A DNA stretch of 64,000 nt, from assembly GCF_000166355.1 (NCBI RefSeq), contig NC_014652.1, forward strand, positions 1,834,928 through 1,898,927, in the 5' to 3' direction. This document shows, in pieces, positions 37,097-47,168 of the stretch; positions within the stretch are counted from its first letter, which is position 1; every line of letters begins with the position of its first letter. A program made the position numbers and the translations under genes. Origin of the DNA: Caldicellulosiruptor hydrothermalis 108. GTDB lineage: Bacteria > Bacillota > Thermoanaerobacteria > Caldicellulosiruptorales > Caldicellulosiruptoraceae. The notes beneath the pieces were generated by a model, which worked only from the letters and a program-made list of their open reading frames with translations, did not search any database and was not told the origin of the DNA.

Positions 37097-38173
37097 TTGT
37101 TCAGAGAAGTAATAAATACAATTTCACCCTATATCCCTGGCAAACCTATTTCTGAGGTGAAAAGAGAGCTTGGCCTTGAAAAGGTAATAAAACTTGCTTC
37201 AAATGAAAATCCTTTAGGACCATCACAAAATGTGAAAAAAGCTTTGATGCAAAACTTGGATGAACTTGGTATTTACCCGGATGGAAACTGTACAGAACTA
37301 AAACTCAAGCTTTCAAAAAAGTTGGGTGTAAAACCATCGCAGATACTTCTGGGAGCAGGTTCTGATGAAATCACTCAATTCATCGCTGCTGTATTTATCA
37401 ATCCAGGGGACAACGCAATAATGGCAAAACCTTCTTTCCCACGATACGAAACAGTTACAAAAGTGATGGGCGGCGTTCCTGTAGAACTTCCATTAAAAGA
37501 TTTTACACATGACTTAGAGTCTTTCTACAACAATATAAATGAAAGAACAAAGGTAATTTGGATTTGCAATCCAAACAACCCTACAGGTACAATTGTCAAG
37601 AAAAAAGAACTGTATGACTTTATAAAGTCAGTACCCTCACACATTGCGGTTGTTGTTGACCAGGCTTATAAAGAATATATAGATGACCCTGAATACCCAG
37701 ATGCCACAGAGTGGCTCAATGAATTTGAAAATCTTATTGTTCTTCAGACATTTTCAAAGATCTATGGTCTTGCATCTTTAAGAATTGGATATGCAATAGC
37801 ATCAGAGGAGATTATTGAAAAATTAAACAGAATAAGACCACCTTTTAATGTAAATCACTTGGCACAGATTGCAGCTTCTGCTGCCCTTGACGATGAAGAT
37901 CATGTAAAAAAGGCGAAAGATCTCAACAAAAAGTCTCTTGAATTTTTCTATAAAAGCTTTGAAGAAATGGGGCTTCCTTATATAAAGTCATATGGAAATT
38001 TTGTCATGGTAGATGTAAAGAAGGATGCTGTTGAAGTGTTTAAAAAACTACTTTTAAAAGGCATAATTGTAAGACCAGGTGATATATTCGGTATGCCAAC
38101 ATATCTGAGAGTTACAACTGGCCAGGAAGGTGATAACATGGGATTCATAAAGGCTTTGAAAGAAATTCTATAG
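37097..38173 (+). CDS. hisC: histidinol-phosphate / aromatic aminotransferase
   Basis: A PLP-dependent class I/II aminotransferase of 358 residues. It has KLASNENPLGPS near the N-terminus, ICNPNNPTGT (~160), and the PLP-lysine segment TFSKIYGLASLRIGY (~220). The sequence is HisC-like, but its position in an aromatic amino acid operon suggests it transaminates phenylpyruvate or hydroxyphenylpyruvate, possibly in addition to histidinol phosphate. Translation starts at a TTG, with AGGGGTG eight bases upstream. Confidence 0.92.
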   Translation: MFREVINTISPYIPGKPISEVKRELGLEKVIKLASNENPLGPSQNVKKALMQNLDELGIYPDGNCTELKLKLSKKLGVKPSQILLGAGSDEITQFIAAVFINPGDNAIMAKPSFPRYETVTKVMGGVPVELPLKDFTHDLESFYNNINERTKVIWICNPNNPTGTIVKKKELYDFIKSVPSHIAVVVDQAYKEYIDDPEYPDATEWLNEFENLIVLQTFSKIYGLASLRIGYAIASEEIIEKLNRIRPPFNVNHLAQIAASAALDDEDHVKKAKDLNKKSLEFFYKSFEEMGLPYIKSYGNFVMVDVKKDAVEVFKKLLLKGIIVRPGDIFGMPTYLRVTTGQEGDNMGFIKALKEIL

Positions 38174-38250
38174 AAAAAGAAAATTTGAAGAATGGTAGAA
38201 CGGATGCAAACTGTAGTAAAATAAAAAATGGTAGTATGGAGGCGATGAAT

Positions 38251-39264
38251 ATGATTATTGTAATGAAAAAGGACTGTAAAGAGTCAGATATTGAAGAGGT
38301 TGTAAAGCTAATCACATCACTGGGCCTGCGGCCCCACATTTCACAGGGCGTTGAAAGAACTGTGATTGGTGTCATTGGCGATGAGAGAATTCTGTCTGAT
38401 GTCCCTGTTGAACTTTTACCAGGTGTTGACAGAATAATACCAATCCTTGAGAGCTACAAACTCGCAAGCAGAACCTTCAAACCAGAACCTACAGTTATAA
38501 AAATTAAAGATGTAGAGATTGGCGGAGACTCAGTCACGCTTATTGGTGGTCCTTGTGCAATTGAAAGTTATCAGCAGATGTTTGAAGTTGCAGAAAAGAT
38601 TAAAAGAAGCGGTGCAAAGATCCTACGTGGCGGAGCTTATAAGCCAAGAACATCTCCATATTCTTTCCAGGGTCTTGAGGAAGAAGGATTGAAAATATTA
38701 AAAGAAGCTGCACAAAAGTATGACCTTTTAGTTATAACAGAGGTAATAAGCGAAAGTGCTGTTGACAGAGCGTATGACTATGTAGATATTTTTCAAATTG
38801 GTGCAAGAAATATGCAAAATTTTAATTTGCTAAAATATGTGGGAAGACAAGACAAGCCAGTTCTTCTCAAGAGAGGGCTTGCAGCAACAATTGAAGAGTG
38901 GCTGAATGCTGCTGAATACATCTTGAGCGAAGGAAATCCAAATGTTATTCTGTGTGAAAGAGGAATAAGGACATTTGAGACAGCAACAAGAAACACTTTG
39001 GACATTTCAGCAATCCCTGTTGTGAAGGAAAAAAGCCATCTTCCAATAATAGTTGACCCGAGCCATGCAGCAGGGAAAGCAAAGTATGTTCCAGCACTTT
39101 CAAAAGCGGCAATTGCAGCAGGAGCTGATGGGCTTATGATTGAGGTCCATCCAAACCCGCAAAAGGCTCTCTCTGACGGTCCTCAGTCAATCACGCCCGA
39201 TGAGTTTGACAAGCTTGTAAAAGAAATAACTTTAATAGCAAAATCAATTGGAAAGAGTGTATAG
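38251..39264 (+). CDS. aroF: 3-deoxy-7-phosphoheptulonate (DAHP) synthase
   Basis: The first step of the shikimate pathway: phosphoenolpyruvate plus erythrose 4-phosphate. About 337 residues; the first ~70 form a ferredoxin-like regulatory domain, followed by the KDO8P/DAHP synthase barrel with LIGGPCAIES (~92), GGAYKPRTSPYSFQG (~122) and PVLLKRG (~208). I choose the ATG at 38251, eight bases after GGAGG, rather than 38185, which would add 22 residues without family similarity. The N-terminal domain suggests feedback inhibition by tyrosine and/or phenylalanine. Confidence 0.94.
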   Translation: MIIVMKKDCKESDIEEVVKLITSLGLRPHISQGVERTVIGVIGDERILSDVPVELLPGVDRIIPILESYKLASRTFKPEPTVIKIKDVEIGGDSVTLIGGPCAIESYQQMFEVAEKIKRSGAKILRGGAYKPRTSPYSFQGLEEEGLKILKEAAQKYDLLVITEVISESAVDRAYDYVDIFQIGARNMQNFNLLKYVGRQDKPVLLKRGLAATIEEWLNAAEYILSEGNPNVILCERGIRTFETATRNTLDISAIPVVKEKSHLPIIVDPSHAAGKAKYVPALSKAAIAAGADGLMIEVHPNPQKALSDGPQSITPDEFDKLVKEITLIAKSIGKSV

Positions 39265-39269
39265 AGGAA

Positions 39270-40112
39270 ATGGTGAGAGAAAGGATACTCATAGCAGGGC
39301 TTGGCCTTATTGGTGGTTCACTTGCAAAAGCTTTTAAAAAATGCGGGTATGAAATTCACGCTTATGATATAAACAAAAGTGCAGTTGAAAAAGCTATTTG
39401 TGAAGGTATTGTAAAAGAGAAGATTGAAAGTTTAGATGAGGCAGAAGATGAGTATGCCTTTAGTTTTATATGTGTCCCTGTATTAGAAAGCATACCTATT
39501 CTTAGCAAATTATCATCAAAAATCAAAAATGGAATCATAACAGATGTTGGAAGTACAAAAACTCAGATTTGCAAGTATTCCATCGAACATAAAATTACCA
39601 ATTTCATCGGTGGACATCCCATGGCAGGCACTGAAAAGATAGGTTATGAATATTCATTTGATACACTCTTTAATGGTGCATACTACTTCATAACCCCAAC
39701 AGGGATGAATAGAAAAGATGATATTGAAAAGCTTAAGAATCTTTTGCAATCAATAGGATGCAAGGTTGAGGAGATTGACTTTGAACTTCATGACAAAATA
39801 ACAGCTGTTATTTCACACCTTCCGCATGTTGTGTCTGCAGGGCTTGTGAATATGTTAAGTAGTAGTGAGATATATTGCAAATTTGCTGGAGGAGGGTTTA
39901 AAGATATAACCCGTATCTCCTCCTCCAGTCCAAAAATGTGGGCAGATATATCAGTCTCAAACAAGAACGTGTTGCTTGAACTTATTGAGGCTTATATTGA
40001 ACTTCTGAAAAACTTTAAATTAAGTTTGCAAAGTGAAAACTATAATGAAATTTACTCTTATTTTGAAAAAGCAAAATTAATTAGAGATAAGATTGTGAGT
40101 GATGAAAAGTGA
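39270..40112 (+). CDS. tyrA: prephenate dehydrogenase
   Basis: Converts prephenate to 4-hydroxyphenylpyruvate using NAD(P). 280 residues: N-terminal Rossmann fold with IAGLGLIGGSLAKAFK, then GGHPMAGTEKIGYEYS (~108) and the helical dimerisation domain with AVISHLPHVVSAGL (~178). No ACT domain is present, so it is the short form. It begins five bases after aroF and overlaps aroA by four. Confidence 0.94.
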   Translation: MVRERILIAGLGLIGGSLAKAFKKCGYEIHAYDINKSAVEKAICEGIVKEKIESLDEAEDEYAFSFICVPVLESIPILSKLSSKIKNGIITDVGSTKTQICKYSIEHKITNFIGGHPMAGTEKIGYEYSFDTLFNGAYYFITPTGMNRKDDIEKLKNLLQSIGCKVEEIDFELHDKITAVISHLPHVVSAGLVNMLSSSEIYCKFAGGGFKDITRISSSSPKMWADISVSNKNVLLELIEAYIELLKNFKLSLQSENYNEIYSYFEKAKLIRDKIVSDEK

Positions 40113-41410
40113 ATGTTAAGATAGACGGAAGAAGAAAAATAAACTCAAATGTAATTGTTCCGCCTGACAAGTCAATATCCCACAGAAGTATCATGATTGG
40201 AAGCTTGGCAAAAGGTGTGACAGAGATAGAAAACTTTCTCTTTTCGGATGATTGCTTGGCGACCATCAATTGTTTCAAAAATCTTGGCACTGACATAGAA
40301 ATTCGAAATGACAAAATAATTGTTAAAGGAAATGGCTTTGCTCTTAGTGCTCCAAAACAGATACTGGACTGCCAAAATTCAGGAACAACCACAAGACTTC
40401 TTCTTGGGATTTTGTCAACCCAGGAATTTGAATCTATTTTGACAGGTGACAGCTCCCTTCAAAAAAGACCAATGAAAAGGGTCACAGTGCCTCTTTCCCA
40501 AATGGGAGCTGAGTTTGAGTTTTTAGAAAAAGAAGATTTTCTACCTATTAAGGTAAAAGGCAGCAAAGTCTTGAAACCGATTGAATATACCTTACCTATT
40601 CCAAGTGCGCAGGTAAAATCTGCATTGATTTTTGCGTCTTTAAGAGCTGAAGGCAAAAGTATTTTAAAAGAGAGTCCTAAGTCAAGAGACCACACAGAAC
40701 TGATGTTAAAACATGCGGGAGCAAATATAAAAAGTTGGGAAGAAGATGGGGTATATACAGTAGAGATACTGCCAAGTCAACTTTCCAGCATAAAGATAAA
40801 AATTCCATCAGATATATCATCTGCAGCATTTTTTATTGTTCTTGCACTAATATGCGAAGGTAGCTCAGTGGTAATTGAAAACTGTATTTTAAACCCAACA
40901 AGAACAGGTATAATTGATGTTCTAAAACAGATGGGTGCTGATATTAGCATTGAAGATGTGGAAAATAGAAATGGAGAGCTTGTGGGAAAAATAGTTGCAA
41001 GAAGCAGCAACCTAAAAGGAGTAACGGTGAACAAAGACGATATTCCCCGCATCATAGACGAAATACCTATTTTGGCAGTTGCAGCGGCATTTGCCGAAGG
41101 TAAAACCACAATCGATAACGCTTCAGAACTGAGAGTAAAAGAAAGTGACAGGATAAAGACAACAGCTCAGATGCTGAAAAGTTTTGGAGCTGATTGCTAT
41201 GAACTTGAAGACGGACTTAAGATAATAGGCTCAAGGGAAAGACTCAAAAGTGCAATTGTAAACTCGTATAAAGACCACAGAATAGCAATGGCAGCATCTA
41301 TCATGGCGTGTGCAGTCGAGGGCGAGAGTACCATTTTGGATGCAGAGTGTGCATCAATCTCTTTTCCAAACTTTTACGACATTCTTTTTTCGTCAACAAA
41401 AAAGATATAA
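40109..41410 (+). CDS. aroA: 3-phosphoshikimate 1-carboxyvinyltransferase (EPSP synthase)
   Basis: Joins shikimate 3-phosphate with phosphoenolpyruvate. 433 residues with the two-domain inside-out barrel. Motifs include PPDKSISHRSIMIGSLA (~17), LDCQNSGTTTRLLLGIL (~85) and the C-terminal SYKDHRIAMAASI (~390). Residues following the NSGTT segment indicate a class II-like enzyme, but herbicide sensitivity cannot be judged. The start is a GTG overlapping the tyrA stop. It is the last gene of the operon. Confidence 0.95.
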   Translation: MNVKIDGRRKINSNVIVPPDKSISHRSIMIGSLAKGVTEIENFLFSDDCLATINCFKNLGTDIEIRNDKIIVKGNGFALSAPKQILDCQNSGTTTRLLLGILSTQEFESILTGDSSLQKRPMKRVTVPLSQMGAEFEFLEKEDFLPIKVKGSKVLKPIEYTLPIPSAQVKSALIFASLRAEGKSILKESPKSRDHTELMLKHAGANIKSWEEDGVYTVEILPSQLSSIKIKIPSDISSAAFFIVLALICEGSSVVIENCILNPTRTGIIDVLKQMGADISIEDVENRNGELVGKIVARSSNLKGVTVNKDDIPRIIDEIPILAVAAAFAEGKTTIDNASELRVKESDRIKTTAQMLKSFGADCYELEDGLKIIGSRERLKSAIVNSYKDHRIAMAASIMACAVEGESTILDAECASISFPNFYDILFSSTKKI

Positions 41411-41435
41411 AAAAGGGGCTGTTGGCCCCTTTTTT
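41409..41435. terminator. bidirectional terminator, aroA / deoR-type regulator
   Basis: AAAAAGGGGC/GCCCCTTTTT hairpin with a TGTTG loop followed by T6 on the plus strand and T-rich sequence on the minus strand. It lies between convergent genes and touches the regulator's stop codon. Confidence 0.9.
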
Positions 41436-42198
41436 AGCAATATACAATCTCTACATTTTTCTCTCTGATTGCATTTTCCTGGCTTGGCGGCAGTATCTTG
41501 TCTGTAAAGATGAAATCGACATCGTCAAGTGTTGCAATGTTAACTAAAGCTGTCTTGTTTATCTTCGTGTGGTCTGCTATCATGTAAACCTTGTCTGCTA
41601 TCTCAATCATGAGCTTTTTGACCTGAGCTTCAAGCTCGTTTGACTCTGTAAATCCTTTCTCAATGTCAAAACCTTTACAGGATATTATTGCTTTGTTTGC
41701 ATTTAAGCTCCTTAAAGTCTGCTCAGCTATTGGTCCAACAAGCGATAAAGATTTGTTTCGCAGTGTTCCTCCAGTTGAAATAACCTTTATTGTGTCTTCA
41801 AAAACTTTTAGCTCATTGATTATCTGCTCTGAGTTTGTAATGACAGTAATTTTCTTTTTTGTTTTCAAAAGCTTTGCAACCTGAAGTGCAGATGTGCTCG
41901 AGTCCATAACAAGAGTATCGCCATCCTCGATGTACTTTATCAAGCTCAGTGCTATCTGCTTTTTACCCTCTATGTTTGTAACATTTCTAAACTCGAAAGG
42001 AATATCAACATTGTAATTCTCGACCAATACCGCCCCGCCATACGTTCTTTTCAAAAGGCCTTCTTTTTCAAGCTTTTCAAGGTCACGCCTTATTGTCTCT
42101 TCTGTAACATTGAAAAGCTTTGCAAGCTCAGGAACAAGAACGCTCTTGTTTTCGTTGAGCATTGCCATAATCTTTTGTCTTCGTTCAATCGCAAGCAC
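41434..42198 (-). CDS. DeoR-family transcriptional regulator
   Basis: 254 residues. An N-terminal winged helix (~1-60, VPELAKLFNVTEETIRRDLEKLEKEG, YGGAV) is followed by the DeoRC sugar-phosphate sensor domain with DSSTSALQVAKLL and STGGTLRNKSLSLVG. It is downstream of the rhamnulokinase-like gene with an 8-base gap, so it probably represses this sugar operon and is released by a phosphorylated intermediate. Confidence 0.9.
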   Translation of the reverse strand: MLAIERRQKIMAMLNENKSVLVPELAKLFNVTEETIRRDLEKLEKEGLLKRTYGGAVLVENYNVDIPFEFRNVTNIEGKKQIALSLIKYIEDGDTLVMDSSTSALQVAKLLKTKKKITVITNSEQIINELKVFEDTIKVISTGGTLRNKSLSLVGPIAEQTLRSLNANKAIISCKGFDIEKGFTESNELEAQVKKLMIEIADKVYMIADHTKINKTALVNIATLDDVDFIFTDKILPPSQENAIREKNVEIVYC

Positions 42199-42206
42199 TT
42201 TTCCTC

Positions 42207-43628
42207 TTACCTCCCTTTGTAGTATTCAAATTGGACGCTCTTTTTGAGAAGCTCTCTTCCTTCCTGCAAATTCTTAATCTCACCTAAGGCGATGAGCTGC
42301 ATGAGAATATTACCAAACACTGTTGCCTCGACAGGCCCTGCCACAACATCTCTTTGTGTAAACTTTGCTGTAAGCTCGCAAAGATACCTATCTCTAATGC
42401 CTCCGCCAACCATATTTATTGTAGAAATCTTAAGCCCTGTTAAGTTTTCTATCTCCTCAACTGTATTTTGGTATTTTTTAACAATTCCATTGTAAGCTAC
42501 TCTTGCAATGTCGCCAAGTGTTTCTGGTTCTTTTCCAAAGTGGATTCTGCAGAAGTTCTTTATCTCCGAAATGATATCAACAGGTGCTAAAAACTGTTCA
42601 CTATCAGGGTCAATTGCATAATCAACATTGGATTTTTGTGCAAGTTCACTTATGAGATTGTAATTTACTTCTTCAAACTTTTTGCTCCACGCGCTTTTTA
42701 GCTGCTGGATAATCCAAAGTCCTGTGATGTTTTTCAAAAACCTTATTTTGTTCTCAACCCCGCCTTCATTTGTAAAGTTTTTCTCAAATGTTTTCTCGTT
42801 TATTAGAGGGCTTTCAAGTTCAACACCCATCAACGACCACGTACCGCAGCTAAGATAAACTGTTTGTTTTCCGTCAGAAAATGGTGCTGCTGCCACAGCT
42901 GAAGCTGTGTCATGGCTTCCCACTGCTATAACAGGTATGCTTTCCACCTCAAGCTCTTCTTGAACATCCTTTGAAAGCTTTCCTAAAATGTTTCCTGGAT
43001 AAATTATATCATTAAATAAATCTTTTTCAAACCCAAGTTTTTCAATGATATCAAAACTCCATGTTCTCTTGTGGGCATCTAAAAGCTGAGAAGTTGAAGC
43101 AATAGTGTATTCGTTTACCTTCTCACCTGTTAAAAAATAAGCAAAAAGGTCTGGCATAAACAAAAGAGAAGACACATTTTTCATTATCTCAGGTCTTGTC
43201 TTGTAGTCTATATATAGCTGGAAAATTGTATTGAAATTCATAAATTGAATACCAGTGGTGTTATACAGCTGTTTGAGAGGTACTATATTTCCTACTTCCT
43301 CGATAGCTGTTCTTGTTCTCATATCTCGATAATGATAGGGATTGGAAATAAGGTTTCCATATTTGTCTATCAAACCATAATCCACACCCCATGTGTCAAC
43401 CCCTATGCTTGTTATACTTTCAAATTGCTTTTTTGCTTTATAGATTCCAATCTTAAGATTGTTAAAAAGGTAAAGGAAATCCCAAAAAAGACTTTTACCA
43501 AGGCGCACAGGATTGTTTTCGAACCTGTGAACCTCACAAAGTTCTAAAACAGACCCATCAAACCTGCCAACAAAAACCCTGCCATTTGACGCACCAAAAT
43601 CAGCACCGATGCAATTTATACTCTTCAT
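42207..43628 (-). CDS. rhaB: rhamnulokinase-type sugar kinase (FGGY family)
   Basis: 473 residues of the FGGY kinase fold. ADFGASNGRVFVGRFDG is the N-terminal phosphate-binding motif, GVDTWGVDYGLID (~78) is typical of rhamnulokinase, followed by AVGSHDTASAVAAAP (~237), YLSCGTWSLMG (~260) and NMVGGGIRDRYLCELTA (~390). The likely reaction is L-rhamnulose to L-rhamnulose 1-phosphate. The isomerase and aldolase of that pathway are not in the window. A TATAAT box lies at 43673-43678, overlapping the end of the acetyltransferase gene. Confidence 0.85.
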   Translation of the reverse strand: MKSINCIGADFGASNGRVFVGRFDGSVLELCEVHRFENNPVRLGKSLFWDFLYLFNNLKIGIYKAKKQFESITSIGVDTWGVDYGLIDKYGNLISNPYHYRDMRTRTAIEEVGNIVPLKQLYNTTGIQFMNFNTIFQLYIDYKTRPEIMKNVSSLLFMPDLFAYFLTGEKVNEYTIASTSQLLDAHKRTWSFDIIEKLGFEKDLFNDIIYPGNILGKLSKDVQEELEVESIPVIAVGSHDTASAVAAAPFSDGKQTVYLSCGTWSLMGVELESPLINEKTFEKNFTNEGGVENKIRFLKNITGLWIIQQLKSAWSKKFEEVNYNLISELAQKSNVDYAIDPDSEQFLAPVDIISEIKNFCRIHFGKEPETLGDIARVAYNGIVKKYQNTVEEIENLTGLKISTINMVGGGIRDRYLCELTAKFTQRDVVAGPVEATVFGNILMQLIALGEIKNLQEGRELLKKSVQFEYYKGR

Positions 43629-43678
43629 TTTTGTCCTCCTTATTCTGTTTTAGTTATTTTATGTTTGTTTTTATTATA

Positions 43679-44236
43679 TCATATTTGAGTCTTGTTTGCT
43701 ATTTTTAAATAATCTTTTCTTGTTATTCCCATAATAATTACATCATGAAACTTTCCTTCAATAAGCCTTGCCTCTCTTAAAACCCCCTCAATCTTAAACC
43801 CGCACTTTTGATATGCTTTAATAGCCCTTATATTCTCATCGAAAGTATCAAGTTCTATCCTATTGATATCAAGGGTATCAAAAAAATATTTCACAAACGC
43901 TTTAATTGCATCGGTGCCAAATCCTTTTCCCCAGTAGTTCTTTTCTCCAATATGTATGCCAAGAACTACCACTTTGTTGATAGAATCATAATCTCTATAG
44001 GAAATAGAACCAATAGGTTTTTTTGTTTCCTTGGTTTCTATAATAAATCTTTTAACAGAAGAGGAGGAACGCCTGTAATACCATCTTCTAAACTCTCCTA
44101 TTGTAACACTTGAAATATTTGTCTCTGCCCTTGCCCAGTAGGCAACTTCTGGGTCATTTGCCCATTTTTGAAGATATTTTAAGTCCCCCCACCTAACCTC
44201 TCTTATATTCACAAGTTCACCTTGTGCTATTATCAA
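43679..44236 (-). CDS. GNAT-family N-acetyltransferase (RimJ/RimL type)
   Basis: 185 residues. The RimJ/RimL-type fold is shown by VNIREVRWGDLKYLQKW at the start, the acetyl-CoA-binding GEKNYWGKGFGTDAIKAF (~98) and NIRAIKAYQKCGFKIEGVLREA (~135). The substrate is unknown; it may acetylate a protein N-terminus or an antibiotic-like amine. It is the last gene of the gerMN-rph-rdgB-phosphoesterase transcript, seven bases after the phosphoesterase. Confidence 0.88.
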   Translation of the reverse strand: MIIAQGELVNIREVRWGDLKYLQKWANDPEVAYWARAETNISSVTIGEFRRWYYRRSSSSVKRFIIETKETKKPIGSISYRDYDSINKVVVLGIHIGEKNYWGKGFGTDAIKAFVKYFFDTLDINRIELDTFDENIRAIKAYQKCGFKIEGVLREARLIEGKFHDVIIMGITRKDYLKIANKTQI

Positions 44237-44242
44237 TTTCTT

Positions 44243-44719
44243 TCACACCTTTTCCAAATATGCTACAACTCCGTAAGGAGTAACTTCTGCTATTGCAAAC
44301 GACCTTGAACCATCCCTTGAAAAAGCTAAACTTCCCGGATTTAAAAAGAGAATGCTATCTGAATAAAACTCCTCCTGCTGATGAGTATGACCAAAAAAAC
44401 ATGCATCCACTCTAAACGCTTTTGCATGATTTACAATAATGTCATATGTAGACTTCACAGAGTACATATGACCATGGGTAATGAGTATTTTTTTGCCGCC
44501 AAGCTCAATTATCTTCTCTGATGGAAAGTCCTTTGTAAAGTCATTGTTACCCCTTACAATCTCAAATTTGAGATTGGGAAATCTGCTTTGTAGATAAATT
44601 GCATCTTTTACCAAATCTCCAAGGTGAATACACATTTCTATGTTCTTCTCGTATTTTTTAATAATCCTCTCTGCATCATATACAATCCCGTGTGTATCGC
44701 TAATTACAAGTACCTTCAT
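44243..44719 (-). CDS. YfcE/MJ0936-type metallophosphoesterase
   Basis: About 158 residues with the calcineurin-like core: ISDTHG at the N-terminus, HLGDLV (~40), VRGNNDF (~65), THGH (~90) and FGHTHQ (~118), which supply the two metal ions. This is the YsnB/YfcE type of phosphodiesterase; the natural substrate is not established. I use the ATG at 44719 (MKVLVIS), which lies inside the end of rdgB. B. subtilis has the same gerM-rph-ysnA-ysnB order. Confidence 0.9.
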   Translation of the reverse strand: MKVLVISDTHGIVYDAERIIKKYEKNIEMCIHLGDLVKDAIYLQSRFPNLKFEIVRGNNDFTKDFPSEKIIELGGKKILITHGHMYSVKSTYDIIVNHAKAFRVDACFFGHTHQQEEFYSDSILFLNPGSLAFSRDGSRSFAIAEVTPYGVVAYLEKV

Positions 44720-45311
44720 TGTAAATCTCACCCAGAATCTTTTTTAAGTTTTCAAAAGCCTTTGCTCTGTGAGATATTTGGTTCTTGATTTGGCTATCCA
44801 GCTCTGCAAATGTCCTGTCAAATCCATCAGGTACAAACACAGGGTCATAACCAAAACCATTTTCACCTCTTGGCTCAAAGGCAATTTTGCCACGGCAAAT
44901 GCCTTTTGTCTGATATATCCTACCTTGCTGGTCTATAAAGATAAGAACGCATACAAACTGTGCACATCTTTTTTCTTCTGGCACATCTTTTAGCTCATCC
45001 AAAAGCTTTTTTATTCTATCCTCATCTGTGGCATTTTCGCCTGCATATCTTGCAGACATTACACCCGGTCTTCCACCCAAAGCGTCAACCTCAAGCCCAG
45101 AATCATCAGCAAGCGTGGGCTGCCTGAAAAGGGTATATATCATCTTTGCCTTTTTCAAAGCATTCTCTTCAAACGTTCTGCCATCTTCTATAATGTTTAT
45201 ACTGCTGTCAAAATCGTTTAGTGTAACCACGTCGTCAAAATAACTTCCAATGAGCTGCTTTATTTCCTTTGCTTTTCCCTCATTCTTGGTCGCAACAAGA
45301 AGTTTTCTCAT
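44700..45311 (-). CDS. rdgB: XTP/dITP diphosphatase (RdgB/HAM1/YsnA)
   Basis: Hydrolyses non-canonical purine triphosphates (ITP, dITP, XTP) and so keeps them out of DNA and RNA. About 203 residues. The N-terminal [37 protein letters not shown] (~66), and the C-terminal GFGYDPVF and SHRAKA motifs are all present. The ATG at 45311 has a GGAGTG site; the longer reading from 45347 is spurious. It overlaps rph by 32 bases. Confidence 0.94.
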   Translation of the reverse strand: MRKLLVATKNEGKAKEIKQLIGSYFDDVVTLNDFDSSINIIEDGRTFEENALKKAKMIYTLFRQPTLADDSGLEVDALGGRPGVMSARYAGENATDEDRIKKLLDELKDVPEEKRCAQFVCVLIFIDQQGRIYQTKGICRGKIAFEPRGENGFGYDPVFVPDGFDRTFAELDSQIKNQISHRAKAFENLKKILGEIYNEGTCN

Positions 45312-46056
45312 CTTTTGGCACACTCCCAACAAGCTCGCAATCCTCACCCAAAACTTCTTTCTGGACTTCTATTATCCTTTGTATTCCCCGCTTGCCAAGC
45401 TCCAAGAGTTTCTGGAATTGATCCCATGAAAAAGGAGCTCCTTCAGCAGTTCCCTGTATCTCAATAAATTCACCTTTATCATTCATAACAAGGTTCATGT
45501 CAACTGCAGCTTTTGAATCCTCTTCAAAGCAAAGGTCAAGCATTTCAACGCCGTCGCAAATTCCCACAGATACAGCCGCAACAAAGTCTGTTATAGGAAA
45601 GTTTTCAATTATCTTTTCATCGTAAAGTTTTTTGCACGCATCAAACATGGCAATAAACCCGCCAGTAATAGAAGCTGTGCGTGTTCCACCGTCTGCCTGG
45701 ATTACATCGCAGTCTATGATTATTACTCTTTCTCCAAGCGCTTTAAAGTTTATACCTGCTCTGAGTGCCCTGCCAATGAGTCTTTGAATTTCGTGACTTC
45801 TTCCACTGAGCCTCAGTTTATTTATATCTCTTACATTTCTCTGCTGGGTTGCACGGGGTAGCATTGAGTATTCAGCTGTTATCCACCCTTCCCCACTTCC
45901 CTTTTTAAACGGTGGTACCTTGTCATCAATTGTTGCTGTGACAATTACCTTTGTGTTGCCCATTTCGATAAGGCACGAACCTTCTGCATATTTGATGAAG
46001 TTTCGTGTTATTTTTATTGGTCGAAGTTCATCATAAGCTCTCTGGTCTTGTCTCAT
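45280..46056 (-). CDS. rph: ribonuclease PH
   Basis: A 3'-5' phosphorolytic exoribonuclease that trims the 3' ends of tRNA precursors. About 258 residues. [16 protein letters not shown] opens the protein; [18 protein letters not shown] (~85) contains the phosphate-binding arginine, and [18 protein letters not shown] (~115) the catalytic region. The ATG at 46056 follows GGAAGGGAG. It lies in the conserved gerMN-rph-rdgB-phosphoesterase order. Confidence 0.95.
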   Translation of the reverse strand: MRQDQRAYDELRPIKITRNFIKYAEGSCLIEMGNTKVIVTATIDDKVPPFKKGSGEGWITAEYSMLPRATQQRNVRDINKLRLSGRSHEIQRLIGRALRAGINFKALGERVIIIDCDVIQADGGTRTASITGGFIAMFDACKKLYDEKIIENFPITDFVAAVSVGICDGVEMLDLCFEEDSKAAVDMNLVMNDKGEFIEIQGTAEGAPFSWDQFQKLLELGKRGIQRIIEVQKEVLGEDCELVGSVPKDEKTSCCDQE

Positions 46057-46076
46057 TATTTTTTGCTCCCTTCCTT

Positions 46077-47060
46077 TCACAGTCTTATTTTTAAACTGTT
46101 AAGCTTGAACTGGTCCATATCTATTTTTTCTCTCAAATCATATTGGTCAAGATAAGGTTCTTTCCCATCTATTGAGATTTTTAAATACTTAAGATTTTTG
46201 TCTATTTCCCTTGCAGTAAAACATATTGAAGAAAGAATAATATCTACCTGGCTACTACCTTTCAGGTTTAATAGCTCTTTCGACAGGTCCATATACAAAG
46301 TATTTTCTTTTAACTTTACATTATTCAATTTTAACCCATTTAACTTAGAAAATCTATAGCTAAGACTATTGATTAAACTTTTTTGTGCAAATGTCATGGG
46401 AATACTTTTGAATTTCTCTGGAATATCTATCCACTTAGGAACAAGAAAAATCTCTGACAAAACTTTCTGAGGAACAAAAATTATAACCTGCCCCGCTTTT
46501 TTTCGTTCAAATGCTTTGTTTGTATAACTTTTCCCTTCATTGTAAAAGTATACTCTATCTATATTTTCAAACGATGTCAAGTAAAAAGTTATTGCTTTGA
46601 TGTAAAAATCCAAATACTTTTGTTTGTAAAACTCGCTATTCAAGTCAACAGCTGCAGCGCCATTTTCAATTTTCAAGAAGTTTATCTTCACACTGTCAGG
46701 AAAGATACAAAAAAGCCCAAAACTTCTGAGATTGCGCTGTCGCGAAGCAGAAAAAATGGAAAGTTCAAGCCCTCTTTTTGCAACATCAAGCGTCTTAGTT
46801 GAGAAAATTTCTGTCAACACCAAATTGTGATTTTTATCGCAAAAAATAGTTTTAATACTTGCAAGATTCTCACTTTGTCCAGTTTGTTGAGAAAAATAAG
46901 CATCACTTTCCACAATCTCAAATTTGATGCTATCGTCTGTTTGACTGCTCTCGTTATTGTAATTACTTTCCTGTGAGGTGGAAGATAGACTTTCCCAGCT
47001 GCAGCCTGCCAGGAAGATTAAAAAAGAAAGCATAGCAAAAAAAATAATTCTTTTTCTCAT
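46077..47060 (-). CDS. GerMN-domain lipoprotein
   Basis: About 327 residues. A lipoprotein signal ([19 protein letters not shown]) ends in a proper lipobox, with Cys near position 20. The rest carries two GerMN-like repeats, one with [13 protein letters not shown] and one with [13 protein letters not shown], the 'xVDLSxEF' pattern of the family. In B. subtilis GerM has a role in sporulation and germination. Members of this genus are not known to form spores, so this may be a retained envelope protein. The ATG at 47060 follows AAGGGTGG. Confidence 0.8.
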   Translation of the reverse strand: MRKRIIFFAMLSFLIFLAGCSWESLSSTSQESNYNNESSQTDDSIKFEIVESDAYFSQQTGQSENLASIKTIFCDKNHNLVLTEIFSTKTLDVAKRGLELSIFSASRQRNLRSFGLFCIFPDSVKINFLKIENGAAAVDLNSEFYKQKYLDFYIKAITFYLTSFENIDRVYFYNEGKSYTNKAFERKKAGQVIIFVPQKVLSEIFLVPKWIDIPEKFKSIPMTFAQKSLINSLSYRFSKLNGLKLNNVKLKENTLYMDLSKELLNLKGSSQVDIILSSICFTAREIDKNLKYLKISIDGKEPYLDQYDLREKIDMDQFKLNSLKIRL

Positions 47061-47168
47061 TCTAAACCACCCTTTCAAAAAGTTATGTTAATCTTTCATA
47101 TTAAGAAGAATATTTAATCTTTGGGCGGCTTAGAACAAGAAAAAGAACTTAAAAAAATCTTTGATATC